Shown here piece by piece: positions 26,668 through 36,085 of a stretch of 59,474 nt of DNA. The position numbers and the translations under genes are program-made. This stretch comes from Myxosarcina sp. GI1 (GTDB taxonomy: Bacteria > Cyanobacteriota > Cyanobacteriia > Cyanobacteriales > Xenococcaceae), in contig NZ_JRFE01000019.1 of the NCBI RefSeq assembly GCF_000756305.1, positions 58,014 through 117,487 on the forward strand, written 5' to 3'. Below the pieces are notes generated by a model. That model was given only the letters and a program-made list of their open reading frames with translations, was not told the DNA's origin and made no database searches. Position 1 is the first letter of the stretch. The number at the start of each line of letters is the position of its first letter.

Positions 26668-27861
26668 ATGAAACGTTTGATAGTTTGTTGTGATGGAACT
26701 TGGCAGAGTCAAAATAACAAAGTAGCTACTAATGTACTTAAAATAGCTCAAGCAATTGAAACAAAAGGAAAAGATAAGAAAGGAAACGAAATCTCTCAAA
26801 TTCTCTATTACGACCAGGGAATTGGCGCAGTTCCGAACTATGGATCGAAACAATCATTTTTAAAAAATACTTCAGAACGTCTACAAAAACTAGGTGGAGG
26901 AGCTTTTGGCTGGGGAATTGATGAAAAAATTGAGGAAGCTTATATTTTTCTTTGCCTCAATTACGAGCCTAAAGACGAAATATATTTATTTGGTTTTAGT
27001 AGAGGAGCATACACAGTTCGGAGTTTGGCTGGTTTAATTAGCTATTGTGGGCTACTTCAACGTCCTGATATTAATCATACTGCTGATGCTTATAAAATTT
27101 ATCGCACTAAAGATGAAACAAACCGAAAACAAAAAGCTGATAATTTTTGCAGTATACACCAAATTAAAGACATCAATATTAAATTTCTTGGATGCTGGGA
27201 TACTGTAGGAGCTTTAGGAATTCCTAATATCATTCCCTGTTTTTCAATTGATAAATATCTCACAAAAAAATATAAATTTCACAATAATAAACTAAGTTCG
27301 ATTATTGAAAATGCCCGTCATGCGATCGCCATTGATGAAAAGCGATCGGCTCTTGAAGTTACATTGATGAAACCAGGAGACGGTTTTGAAGAAAAAAGTT
27401 TAAAACAAGTTTGGTTTCCAGGCGATCATGGTTGCGTTGGCGGTGGCTCAGATGAAATTATTGAGTTGTCAGACGGTTGCCAGCTAAATACTTTAGATTT
27501 GTCTAAAGTAGCTTTAGAGTGGATGGCAGAAGAAGCCAAACAGTTAGATTTAGATTTAGATTTAAAACTTGTAAAAGATTGTGGTGACTTGGCGAGTAAT
27601 CAGAAGTATTTAATAGGAAACAAAAATATTAGAGAATTTGTAAATAAAATTCTTAGGGCGACTTTGAAACCTATTCAAGACAAGCTAAGTAGTTTTGTTA
27701 TTAAGGAACGAGATCTTAGCAAGTTTAAGGATTTAGAAAAAGACTTTGATGAAAGCGTTATAGATCTCTGGTGCGATCGCAACTACCGCCCTAATAATCT
27801 GAGTTTTATTAACAAAGAGCTAGAGAAGCATTGTTTTTCTAAAAAAGATGTTGATATATAG
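26668..27861 (+). CDS. DUF2235 alpha/beta-hydrolase-like protein
   Basis: A 397-residue protein whose opening KRLIVCCDGTWQSQNN is the DUF2235 signature. The nucleophile elbow GFSRGAYTVRSLAGLI is present near residues 112-127, with FPGDHGCVGGG near residue 250. DUF2235 is the catalytic part of Tle1-type phospholipases of type VI secretion, but stand-alone members occur in many bacteria and fungi without such systems. No immunity gene or VgrG is visible, so a toxin role is unsupported. Codon use is more AT-rich than its neighbours, which may hint at transfer. Confidence 0.83.
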   Translation: MKRLIVCCDGTWQSQNNKVATNVLKIAQAIETKGKDKKGNEISQILYYDQGIGAVPNYGSKQSFLKNTSERLQKLGGGAFGWGIDEKIEEAYIFLCLNYEPKDEIYLFGFSRGAYTVRSLAGLISYCGLLQRPDINHTADAYKIYRTKDETNRKQKADNFCSIHQIKDINIKFLGCWDTVGALGIPNIIPCFSIDKYLTKKYKFHNNKLSSIIENARHAIAIDEKRSALEVTLMKPGDGFEEKSLKQVWFPGDHGCVGGGSDEIIELSDGCQLNTLDLSKVALEWMAEEAKQLDLDLDLKLVKDCGDLASNQKYLIGNKNIREFVNKILRATLKPIQDKLSSFVIKERDLSKFKDLEKDFDESVIDLWCDRNYRPNNLSFINKELEKHCFSKKDVDI

Positions 27862-27950
27862 GCGAGCGCAATCTACTCGAACACATTTAGCTTAGTACTT
27901 ATAGCTATTTAAGCTTATAAAATTGTCAGTAAAGTTAGCTTGTTTTTTTT

Positions 27951-28031
27951 GGTGTTATAGCTGGTGGCAGTCAAGGCGTTCACGAACTAGCTAATGCTTA
28001 TCAAGGAATTATGCAAAGACTCAAAAAGTAA
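27951..28031 (+). pseudogene. Orphan C-terminal gene fragment
   Basis: A 26-codon in-frame stretch (GVIAGGSQGVHELANAYQGI, ending MQRLKK) runs to a TAA. It has protein-like composition but the frame closes upstream within 15 nt and offers no start. It looks like the tail of a lost gene. I do not recognise the family. Confidence 0.35.
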
Positions 28032-28142
28032 TAAACTAATAAAAAAGATATCAAAATGATATTTTGTAATAGTTATCGATTAGAAAAAATAAAAGAAATT
28101 TGTTTAATTATCTTTAGCAGAAATTGGTGAGATTATAGTTTT

Positions 28143-29540
28143 ATGAAGCAACAGCAAGGTGACGTAACAATTCTTGCAAAGGGTCAAGCCACACCAAAAG
28201 GAACGACTACACCACCGAGAAAAGCAAAGTGGTACGATACGTTTGTTTATATTGCCGATCCTGCTAAATTTTGTCAGCAAAATCTTAAAAAATACGGCGC
28301 GGTTTTTAATACAGGTGTTTTTGGAGGTAACACGATCTTTGTTGGTTCGCCTCAAGCAATTCAAATGGTCTTTAACGGCGACTCGCAGTATACCGAAATT
28401 TTCTTACCCGACACCACAATGGATATGTTTGGCGAGTATAGTCTGTTTCAACGTCCCGATTTACATAAAGAGCGGAAAAGTGCCTTGAAACCAGGACTTA
28501 CTGGCAGTGTTTTAGCGGGATATATACCTCAAATTAATAAAATTATTATTAATGGTCTAAATAACTGGACTGAAGGAAAAATTTCACTTTATCCAGCAGT
28601 AGAGAAAATTTGTTTTGAAATACTCGTTCCTCTACTGTTAGGAGTTGACATAAATGAGGCTAACCCTAGTTTTAAAGGATTGCCTCTCTCTTCTCCCGAT
28701 GAACTAAAATCTCTCTACCAAACTTACTTTGATGGTTTCTATGGTTTGGTGAAATGGAAATTACTTTTAACTGCCTATGGTAGAGGACTGAAAGCAAGAG
28801 CAAAGTTGCTGGAGTTTATGCGTGCGGTTATCGCACAACGGAGAGCTGCCTCAGCAGAAATCGATCCTCAAGCCGATTTTCTGGCGATGATGCTTGTCAG
28901 TCAGCAGGAGAACCCCGATGGAGTTTTTAGCGATGCTCTAATCGAAAATCAATGTTTGTTGCAATTATGGGCATCTCATTATGAAATTTCTGGGCTGATA
29001 TCGTCCTTAATTTATCTGCTGGGAAAACATTCTCAGGTATTAGAGAAATTGAGAGCCGAGCAACAAGAAATAGGTATTGAGTCACAAGCGAATACCTTAT
29101 CGCGGGAGAAGTTACAGCAAATGAGCTTTTTAGAAGTAGTTATAAAAGAGACTCTACGAATTTTGCCTCCTACTTCAACAGCTAACCGCCGCTTGACTAA
29201 ATCTGTAATTGTCGAGGGAACGCTCTATCCCCAAGGTTCTACTGTTATTGCCGAACCGCGTTTAGCACACATTATGCCAGAACACTTCGAGCGACCCGAA
29301 ATGTTTGAACCAGAACGTTTTCTACCGCCTCGCAACGAAGGCAGAATGTATGAATATATTCCTTTTGGTGGTGGCGTACACGCTTGTTTGGGAGCGCAGA
29401 TGGCAATGATAATTACTAAAATATTTGCTTCTCAGTTAATCCAGTTGTTTGACTGGCAACTAATAGGCGAACCTTCTTTTGTGCAGTTTCCCATTAAAAG
29501 AATTAAAGATAACTACCAAATTAAGCTACAAAAGCGTTAG
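28143..29540 (+). CDS. Cytochrome P450, CYP120-like, atypical I helix
   Basis: A 465-residue P450. The heme loop FGGGVHACLG supplies the thiolate Cys415, and the ExxR motif is KETLR (Glu336, Arg339). General resemblance is to cyanobacterial CYP120 (a retinoid hydroxylase in one tested strain). In the I helix the sequence is LQLWASHYEISG: Glu281 takes the acidic position but the following residue, normally the oxygen-activating threonine, is Ile282. Activity may be unusual (peroxygenase, isomerase) or lost. No ferredoxin or reductase is adjacent. There is no N-terminal membrane anchor. Confidence 0.88.
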   Translation: MKQQQGDVTILAKGQATPKGTTTPPRKAKWYDTFVYIADPAKFCQQNLKKYGAVFNTGVFGGNTIFVGSPQAIQMVFNGDSQYTEIFLPDTTMDMFGEYSLFQRPDLHKERKSALKPGLTGSVLAGYIPQINKIIINGLNNWTEGKISLYPAVEKICFEILVPLLLGVDINEANPSFKGLPLSSPDELKSLYQTYFDGFYGLVKWKLLLTAYGRGLKARAKLLEFMRAVIAQRRAASAEIDPQADFLAMMLVSQQENPDGVFSDALIENQCLLQLWASHYEISGLISSLIYLLGKHSQVLEKLRAEQQEIGIESQANTLSREKLQQMSFLEVVIKETLRILPPTSTANRRLTKSVIVEGTLYPQGSTVIAEPRLAHIMPEHFERPEMFEPERFLPPRNEGRMYEYIPFGGGVHACLGAQMAMIITKIFASQLIQLFDWQLIGEPSFVQFPIKRIKDNYQIKLQKR

Positions 29541-29884
29541 ATGTATTTTGAGACTACAAAGAATTAATCATAGCAACACAGTACGCAAAGGTTTTATCTG
29601 CCTGCCTTGCTTTATCAGTTTGTCCAAATGATACAGATTCTGCTGGTTATGTCTGACAAAATCGATCGCGCTCTTTGATAAACAGTTAATAGTGACTGAC
29701 AGCAAATAAAGCAAATAAATAGAAGACATTTTTCTCAATCGGAAATATTACCTGAATTTTTCCTCTTTTTTCTATCTTCTAGCGATCGCCCAATATTAAT
29801 AAACCAAATCCAAACTGCTACAGCGCAACCGCAAGATGAACGAATAAACAAGTTGAAAAGTACTGTCTCGTATCGATTAAGCTT
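29541..29884. other. Intergenic region upstream of the permease
   Basis: About 340 nt with no supported gene and no clear terminator after the P450. One HIP1-like GCGATCGC lies near 29783. No PurR-like or pyrimidine-type leader was recognised. Confidence 0.4.
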
Positions 29885-31153
29885 ATGACTGAAATACAAA
29901 ACCGCTCGTCAAAAAATACTCAAGATGCGATCGCGTCTACGGCATATCATTTTCGCCTGCGAGATTTTCTACTCGGCGCACAAATGCTGTTTGTGGCTTT
30001 TGGTGCTTTGGTCTTGGTGCCAATTTTAGCGGGGTTAGATCCTAATGTGGCTTTGTTTACCTCTGGAATAGGAACTTTATGTTTTCAACTGGTTACGGGG
30101 GGTAAAGTTCCCGTATATCTGGCATCGTCTTTTGCTTTTATCGCACCTATAACTTTGAGCGTCGAGCGATATGGTGTGGCTGCGACTCTATCGGGGCTTG
30201 CTGCTGCTGGAGTGGTGTATTTAATCTTGAGCTTAGTTGTATTTTGGGGCGGTTCGTCTATTATTAATAGGGTTTTACCTACTATAGTTACTGGTCCTGT
30301 AATTATGGTCATTGGTTTGAGTTTGGCTTCTACTGCTGTCGAAATGGCAACAGAAGCAGGAGAAACCTACAGTGCGGCGATCGCCATTTTAGTAGCTGCG
30401 GTTTCTTTACTGGTAACTATGCTGACGGCAATTTTAACCAGAGGCTTCTTACGGTTAATTCCGATTTTGTTTGGCATACTTGCAGGCTATATAATCTCTT
30501 TGCCTTTGGGCTTGGTAGATTTTTCCCCAATGGCGCAAGCACCCTGGTTGGCAGTTCCTAGCTTTACCGTACCGAGTTTTCATTTACCAGCCATACTATT
30601 TATTTTACCTGTAGCGATCGCCCCTGCGATCGAGCATATTGGCGATGTCGTAGCAATTAGTTCGGTAACGGGCAATAACTATCTCAGAGATCCTGGAATA
30701 CATCGAACTTTATTAGGAGATGGCATTGCTACCAGTCTGGCGGCATGTTTGGGCGGTCCACCCAATACGACCTATTCGGAGGTTACGGGAGCGGTAGCTC
30801 TGACCAGAGCCTTTAACCCTGCAATCATGACCTGGGCAGCGATTGCAGCTATATTACTCTCATTTTTTGGTAAATTAGGAGCGGTCTTACAAACAATTCC
30901 CGTTCCCGTTATGGGGGGAATTTTAGTGGTGCTGTTTGGTACGGTGATTATTGTCGGCATGAATAGCATGACTCAAACGCAAGAAGACCTACTACAACCG
31001 CGTAATATTGCCATCGTTGGCGCAATTTTAATTCTCGGTGTAGGTGGCATGAGCGTTAATGCAGGAGCTTTTGCCTTAGAAGGAATTGGTCTATCGAGCA
31101 TCATTGGAGTGTTGTTAAATCTGTTGCTTCCTCAAGGTAAGGAGCGGAGTTAG
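29885..31153 (+). CDS. NCS2-family uracil/xanthine permease (UraA-like)
   Basis: A 422-residue inner-membrane nucleobase:proton symporter with about 12-14 hydrophobic segments. Landmarks match UraA: VPVYLASSFAFIAPI in the first half, then PAIEHIGDVVAISSVTGN, LRDPGIHRTLLGDGIATSLA and GPPNTTYSEVTGAVALTR. In the first helix the usual Gln-His pair reads Gln33-Met34 (GAQMLFVAFG). The closest resemblance is to uracil carriers, but xanthine or other bases cannot be excluded. Confidence 0.88.
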   Translation: MTEIQNRSSKNTQDAIASTAYHFRLRDFLLGAQMLFVAFGALVLVPILAGLDPNVALFTSGIGTLCFQLVTGGKVPVYLASSFAFIAPITLSVERYGVAATLSGLAAAGVVYLILSLVVFWGGSSIINRVLPTIVTGPVIMVIGLSLASTAVEMATEAGETYSAAIAILVAAVSLLVTMLTAILTRGFLRLIPILFGILAGYIISLPLGLVDFSPMAQAPWLAVPSFTVPSFHLPAILFILPVAIAPAIEHIGDVVAISSVTGNNYLRDPGIHRTLLGDGIATSLAACLGGPPNTTYSEVTGAVALTRAFNPAIMTWAAIAAILLSFFGKLGAVLQTIPVPVMGGILVVLFGTVIIVGMNSMTQTQEDLLQPRNIAIVGAILILGVGGMSVNAGAFALEGIGLSSIIGVLLNLLLPQGKERS

Positions 31154-31218
31154 TCATTTAAACTATTTTTATTGTCTGTTTCTCGTCGATAAATAAACTT
31201 CGATCGTAAGGTATTAAG

Positions 31219-31977
31219 ATGCAGCATATTCGTACTAAAGGTTTGGCTAAAGTTAGTTCCTTATTGGTTCTTGCTGGAGTAACATTTTTCTCTAGCTGTG
31301 GTGTTGCGCGATTGCAACTAAAAACCGAAGAATTAATCGCTTTAGATTCAGCAACAGGAGAAGAACTTTTATTTACCAGTCAAGCTCGTAGCGATTATTT
31401 ACCTCTATCAATAGAGTTCGTCACCCAGGACAATCTTGCTTACTGTGGTGTTGCTACTCTGGTAATGGTTCTCAATGCTTTAGATATTAAAGCTCCCGTT
31501 GCACCCAATCATACAATTGCAGGTCTAGTTTCCTATCGGTTTTTTACTCAAGAAAATGTTTTTGAGAACGAGCAAACCCATAAGGCGATCGCACCCGAAA
31601 CAGTCGCCAGACAGGGAATGACATTGGAGGAATTGGGAAAACTGTTTCAAAGCTATCAGTTAGAGGCACAGACTTTTCATGGTGAAGATGTAAATCTGGA
31701 GCGATTTCGCCAAAAAATCGTTCAAAATCTTCAGCAAGCAGGCAACTTTATCGTAGTAAACTATTCACGGCGCAGCTTGGGGCAACAGGGTGGTGGACAT
31801 ATTTCTCCTGTAGTTGCGTATCATCAACAGTCCGATCGCTTTTTAATTTTAGATGTAGCTCGTTATCGCTATGCACCTGTCTGGGTAAAAGCCAAAACTT
31901 TATGGAAAGCGATAAACACAATAGATTCGGTATCGAATAAGACCAGAGGATTTGTAGCGATTGAGCTTTTAAAGTAG
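31219..31977 (+). CDS. Phytochelatin-synthase-like lipoprotein
   Basis: A 252-residue papain-fold enzyme of the prokaryotic phytochelatin synthase family. The catalytic triad is visible: Cys76 in AYCGVATLVMVLNAL, His194 in GGGHISPVVAY, Asp212 in LILDVARY. Short bacterial forms lack the plant C-terminal domain and mostly cleave glutathione to gamma-Glu-Cys rather than polymerise it. The N-terminus is a hydrophobic segment ending FFSSC (Cys27), a likely lipobox, so the protein is probably exported and anchored. A role in glutathione turnover or metal handling in the periplasm is inferred. Confidence 0.88.
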   Translation: MQHIRTKGLAKVSSLLVLAGVTFFSSCGVARLQLKTEELIALDSATGEELLFTSQARSDYLPLSIEFVTQDNLAYCGVATLVMVLNALDIKAPVAPNHTIAGLVSYRFFTQENVFENEQTHKAIAPETVARQGMTLEELGKLFQSYQLEAQTFHGEDVNLERFRQKIVQNLQQAGNFIVVNYSRRSLGQQGGGHISPVVAYHQQSDRFLILDVARYRYAPVWVKAKTLWKAINTIDSVSNKTRGFVAIELLK

Positions 31978-32007
31978 ATTATTCAGTTCAGAGAATTAGT
32001 ACAAACC

Positions 32008-32799
32008 CTACAGCCAGCCTTTTAAACGGTATATTACAAAACCAATGTATTCTTTAATTGCATTTGTAGTCCAATCTAAGTATATAGAAGCAGGAATCAA
32101 ACTTAAAATTCTAGTCTGAAAGCTTTCATCGCGCTCGCCTGCAAACTTTGTTACCAAAAAATCTGTCGGTGCGGCAATAGCAGAAATATCTTGTTTGTTA
32201 AAAATAGCCAGCGATCGCGGCATGTGTATGGCAGAAGTTACTAACAAGATTTGGTTTATTTTTCGCTCGGTTAAAATTTTCTTGGTATAGATAGCGTTTT
32301 GATAGGTATTGAGAGAATCTGGTTCTAAAATCATTGCCGTTTGAGGCACTCCCATTAACCTCAGTAAAGTAGCCATATCTGCTGCTTCCGAAGCGGGATT
32401 TCCATACCAGGGAATACGACCACCAGAAAGAATAATTACTGGTGCTTTACCATCTTTATATAGTTTGGCAGCATACAACAGGCGATCGCCTTGCTGGTTA
32501 ATCTCTGGCATAACTCGCGGTGGCTCGACACTGTAAGTAGCACCACCCAAAACTACAATAGCTTCGGCAAGAGGCAGGTTATCTGGAGGTAAATTTTGCC
32601 ACTCTAATGACTTAACCAGCCAGCTACTAACTTTTTCATTGCCAGCAGTAAATAAAATTATTAAGGCTAACAACACGGGAATAAATGCAGGACGCGATCG
32701 CTTCCTACTAAAAAATAAAGCCCATAACAGCAAAACACAGCTTAATCCTACGGGATAAATCAGCAAAGGCAAAAGTTTGGAAAAAAATAGAAAATCCAT
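32008..32799 (-). CDS. YdcF/ElyC-family envelope protein (DUF218)
   Basis: A 263-residue membrane protein. Two hydrophobic helices (residues about 7-27 and 37-54) precede a DUF218 domain starting AEAIVVLGGATYS, with ILSGGRIPWYG and EPDSLNTYQNAIYTK and a closing VTSAIHMPRSLAIF. Relatives ElyC and SanA affect peptidoglycan precursor use and outer-membrane integrity in E. coli. Function in cyanobacteria is unproven. Convergent with the phytochelatin-synthase-like gene. Confidence 0.87.
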   Translation of the reverse strand: MDFLFFSKLLPLLIYPVGLSCVLLLWALFFSRKRSRPAFIPVLLALIILFTAGNEKVSSWLVKSLEWQNLPPDNLPLAEAIVVLGGATYSVEPPRVMPEINQQGDRLLYAAKLYKDGKAPVIILSGGRIPWYGNPASEAADMATLLRLMGVPQTAMILEPDSLNTYQNAIYTKKILTERKINQILLVTSAIHMPRSLAIFNKQDISAIAAPTDFLVTKFAGERDESFQTRILSLIPASIYLDWTTNAIKEYIGFVIYRLKGWL

Positions 32800-33078
32800 G
32801 TTGTTTAAGCGATCTTTTTGCCATTAGTTTAAATAAAAATTTTTGTATTGAAAACTCAAATAGGCTTAAATAATACTTCCTTACCTAGTTATTGCCACAC
32901 ATGTTAGACTATATAAGTTTGTAAAATCACTGGGCAATCCATTACGCCCATTAAAATTCACACATTCAAGGTTTCGGGTGTTTTCTTAGAGAAAATAATC
33001 GCCGAACTTCGAGTGCTGATTCAGCAATTCGGTTCCCCTTGAATGGAGGCAACAACCCGAACAGGAGCAAAAAAGAAT
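32800..33078 (+). promoter_or_regulatory. rpsB promoter and leader
   Basis: About 280 nt between divergent YdcF and rpsB genes. It contains a small hairpin TGGGC/GCCCA (near 32932-32951) and a long untranslated stretch before the AGGAG site at 33063. In many bacteria S2 represses its own mRNA through a leader structure; such a structure is possible here but not demonstrated. Confidence 0.4.
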
Positions 33079-34002
33079 ATGCCAGTTGTATCTCTCGCAG
33101 AACTATTAGAGTCTGGGGTTCATTTCGGTCATCAAACTCGCCGTTGGAATCCTAGAATGTCTCAATATATTTACACCGCTCGTAACGGCGTTCATATTAT
33201 TGACTTAGTACAAACTGCTCAGTTAATGGAAGAAGCCTACGAATACATGCGCTCTTCTTCCGAACAGGGCAAAAAAGTTTTATTTGTCGGTACCAAACGT
33301 CAGGCAGCAGGAATTATCGCTCAAGAAGCCAGCCGTTGTGGGGCATACTATGTCAACCAAAGATGGTTGGGAGGTATGCTAACTAACTGGGAAACCATTA
33401 AAACTAGAGTCGAACGACTCAAAGAACTAGAAAACTTAGAGGAAAGCGGTGCTTTAGACAAAAGACCCAAAAAAGAAGCCTCAATGTTGCGTCGCGAACT
33501 AGGTAAGCTACAAAAATATCTTGGCGGGATCAAAACTATGCGCAAAGTTCCCGACATTGTAGTGATTATCGACCAAAAACGCGAACATAACGCTATTTCC
33601 GAATGTCAAAAATTGAGCATTCCTGTTGTATCTACTTTAGATACTAACTGCGACCCCGAAATCGTCGATATTCCAATTCCCGCCAATGATGATGCTATTC
33701 GTTCGATCAAGCTAATAGTTGGCAAACTAGCAGACGCAATTTACGAAGGTCGTCATGGCGAACTCGATACTCAAGAAGATTATGACTATGAAGAGTTTGA
33801 AGAGGGTATTGATGAAATGGACTATCCCGACGAAGAGGAAGAAGAGGCAGCAGAAGAATTTGAAACTGCTACAGAAGCCGATAATCTAGAAGTCTCTGAA
33901 GCCGATACTGCTGCTGTAGCTGCCAGTTCTGAATCTCAAGAAGCTGATACTGCTGCTGTGGCTGCCAGTTCTGAATCTCAAGAAGACGACAGCGAAGAAT
34001 AA
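33079..34002 (+). CDS. rpsB: 30S ribosomal protein S2 with acidic repeat tail
   Basis: A 307-residue S2. The start at 33079 gives the standard [20 protein letters not shown] and has AGGAG at 33063-33067; an ATG 36 nt upstream is in frame but unlikely. The S2 core ends near residue 230. It is followed by about 75 very acidic residues containing two exact 14-residue repeats ([14 protein letters not shown]). The tail is unlike E. coli S2. The gene forms the usual pair with tsf, 244 nt downstream. Confidence 0.97.
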   Translation: MPVVSLAELLESGVHFGHQTRRWNPRMSQYIYTARNGVHIIDLVQTAQLMEEAYEYMRSSSEQGKKVLFVGTKRQAAGIIAQEASRCGAYYVNQRWLGGMLTNWETIKTRVERLKELENLEESGALDKRPKKEASMLRRELGKLQKYLGGIKTMRKVPDIVVIIDQKREHNAISECQKLSIPVVSTLDTNCDPEIVDIPIPANDDAIRSIKLIVGKLADAIYEGRHGELDTQEDYDYEEFEEGIDEMDYPDEEEEEAAEEFETATEADNLEVSEADTAAVAASSESQEADTAAVAASSESQEDDSEE

Positions 34003-34246
34003 CACCAACTAAAACAAGATCGACCTTAGAGTAAAGGCGTTGCCTGTTTGCAGGATGATTTCAAACTGAGAAAATAAACAGCAAAAAGCAAGAAGTATTA
34101 ATTATCTGGCTTTTTCTGCTCGGTTAAAATTCAGCATCCCATAATGATGCAACGCCAAAGTAACTAATGAATGTATAAATTACTCTCACAGAGACTAAAA
34201 TCATTTTGTCTTTATTAATATTGAGTTTTACATAGGGAAAAATTAG

Positions 34247-34906
34247 ATGGCGAACATATCGGCAAAACTAGTAAAAGAACTCCGTGAAAAAACAGGTGCG
34301 GGGATGATGGACTGCAAAAAAGCTCTGGCTGAAAGTGATGGTGACATGACTAAGGCTACAGAGTGGTTGCGGCAAAAAGGTATTACCTCAGCAGATAAAA
34401 AGCAAGGTAGAGTTGCCGCAGAAGGCTTAGTAGAAAGCTATATTCACACGGGCGGACGCATTGGCGTATTGGTAGAAGTAAATTGTGAAACCGACTTTGT
34501 CGCTCGTCGCCAAGAATTTCAGGAACTAGTCAAAAATATTGCCATGCAGATTGCAGCCTGTCCTAACGTCGAATACGTTAGGGTGGATGATATTCCTGAA
34601 GATGTAGTCACCAAAGAAAAAGAAATTGAAAAGGGACGCGAGGACTTGGCTGGCAAACCTGACAACATCAAAGAGAAAATTGTCAGTGGTAGAATTGGCA
34701 AACGTCTCAATGAAATTTCTTTACTACCCCAACCTTATATCCGCGATCAAAGCATCACCGTAGAAGAGTTGGTCAAGCAAAGCGTGGCACAATTAGGCGA
34801 AAATATTCAAATACGCCGTTTTGCTCGGTTTGTTTTGGGTGAAGGTATTGAAAAAGAAGAGACTAATTTCGCTGAAGAAGTTGCGGCTCAAACGGGTAAA
34901 AAATAA
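34247..34906 (+). CDS. tsf: Elongation factor Ts
   Basis: A 219-residue nucleotide-exchange factor for EF-Tu. The N-terminal UBA-like part [20 protein letters not shown] and the EF-Tu contact block [13 protein letters not shown] are intact, as is [15 protein letters not shown]. It is shorter than the E. coli protein (about 280), as usual for cyanobacteria, having a reduced core. Encoded after rpsB, the near-universal order. Confidence 0.97.
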   Translation: MANISAKLVKELREKTGAGMMDCKKALAESDGDMTKATEWLRQKGITSADKKQGRVAAEGLVESYIHTGGRIGVLVEVNCETDFVARRQEFQELVKNIAMQIAACPNVEYVRVDDIPEDVVTKEKEIEKGREDLAGKPDNIKEKIVSGRIGKRLNEISLLPQPYIRDQSITVEELVKQSVAQLGENIQIRRFARFVLGEGIEKEETNFAEEVAAQTGKK

Positions 34907-35027
34907 GTTAGTGATTAGTGGTTAGTAGTTAGTAGATTAGTAGTTAGTCGGGGAACAGAGTCTAGTCAAGAGTCAGTTAAGACAATCTACTTCTTAATTT
35001 ATTTACTTTCTACTTTCTACTTTCTAC
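34907..35027. repeat. Two heptanucleotide repeat tracts
   Basis: Directly after the tsf stop, 34907-34948 holds six degenerate heptamers around GTTAGTA/ATTAGTG. A second tract at about 35004-35027 has three copies of ACTTTCT. The two tracts are partly complementary in composition (purine-rich against pyrimidine-rich) and could pair loosely in RNA. Confidence 0.75.
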
Positions 35028-35098
35028 ATTTTTACTTTCCCAACCTGACTCTATTGTAGTTTGAAACTTAGTTTTGCTATAACTAAACAAAAAATCAG

Positions 35099-36067
35099 AT
35101 GGCAAAATCGATCAAGCAAATTCAACAAGAGTTAAAAACGTTAGAATCGAGCGTGGAAGAAGCTGGACGAGAACTTAAAGATGCTTACGCTCGATATTTA
35201 GAGTTATTAAGTCAATCTGCCAAACAACAGCTTATTTTGGCTTGCTATCAGTTGTGCACTCAAGTTTATCCAGAGTTTTTTTTAAGCTTGTCATTAAGCC
35301 AAAAACAAGAATTACAGCAGAAATTAAGAACCCTCGGTCGAGAAATTCAACCTCAAATAACTAACTGTGCGGCAAATGAGGAGATTCAGCCAGTGTCGGT
35401 GCAGCGCGAACTCGATCTCCTGGCAGAAATGGTCAAAAAATTACCAATAACTCCAACCGACAGAGATAAGTTAGCAGCTAAACTCAATTTTGGTTCTGCT
35501 AACTCTAGCTCGAATATATCAGATATAGAAGAAATAGAAACAGAAGAAATATTTTTGCCTGAAGAAGAACCAGATAGTTCCGAACCACCACAAAAACTAG
35601 ATTTGAAAAATCCCGAACATCTTTTTCTCTGGCACAAACAGGTAGAAAAAACGATTAAGAAAACTTTAGACGATATCTCTGAAAAAGCAAATAAGTGTTT
35701 GCAGGAAGCTGCAATAATACCCAGTCGCTTACCAGCTAAAATTATTGAAGTAGCAATTCAGGCTGACGAAGCTAGCTCGTCCTCTGGCGATCGCCAGGTG
35801 AAAAAATCACCCAACATTCTTAGTTTGGCAATTGAAACTGAAAAAGAAAAAAAGTCTAAACCGCAGAATATACAGCAGTTCGAGCTATTACGTTTGCGTT
35901 TAGCAGAGATTGAGTTTGCCGATCCGAGGCTAAATGTCCGACGCAATCAAGTTCGTAGTGTAGTGGGAAAAATTGCCAAACTACGCCAGCGATTTGGGCA
36001 GCTAAAGGAAGAGTATACTGTAGCAGAAGCAGAGGCAGCGTGGCGATCTACCTGGTATGAAGATTAG
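35099..36067 (+). CDS. Conserved hypothetical coiled-coil protein
   Basis: A 322-residue soluble protein that I do not recognise. Residues 1-45 are a charged helix (IKQIQQELKTLESSVEEA). Residues about 145-165 form an acidic linker (EEIETEEIFLPEEE). The C-terminus is basic and helical and ends LKEEYTVAEAEAAWRSTWYE. It lies 18 nt upstream of recG and is probably co-transcribed. A link to DNA or translation is only suggested by this position. Confidence 0.75.
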   Translation: MAKSIKQIQQELKTLESSVEEAGRELKDAYARYLELLSQSAKQQLILACYQLCTQVYPEFFLSLSLSQKQELQQKLRTLGREIQPQITNCAANEEIQPVSVQRELDLLAEMVKKLPITPTDRDKLAAKLNFGSANSSSNISDIEEIETEEIFLPEEEPDSSEPPQKLDLKNPEHLFLWHKQVEKTIKKTLDDISEKANKCLQEAAIIPSRLPAKIIEVAIQADEASSSSGDRQVKKSPNILSLAIETEKEKKSKPQNIQQFELLRLRLAEIEFADPRLNVRRNQVRSVVGKIAKLRQRFGQLKEEYTVAEAEAAWRSTWYED

Positions 36068-36085
36068 TCAAACGGCGAATTGGGA

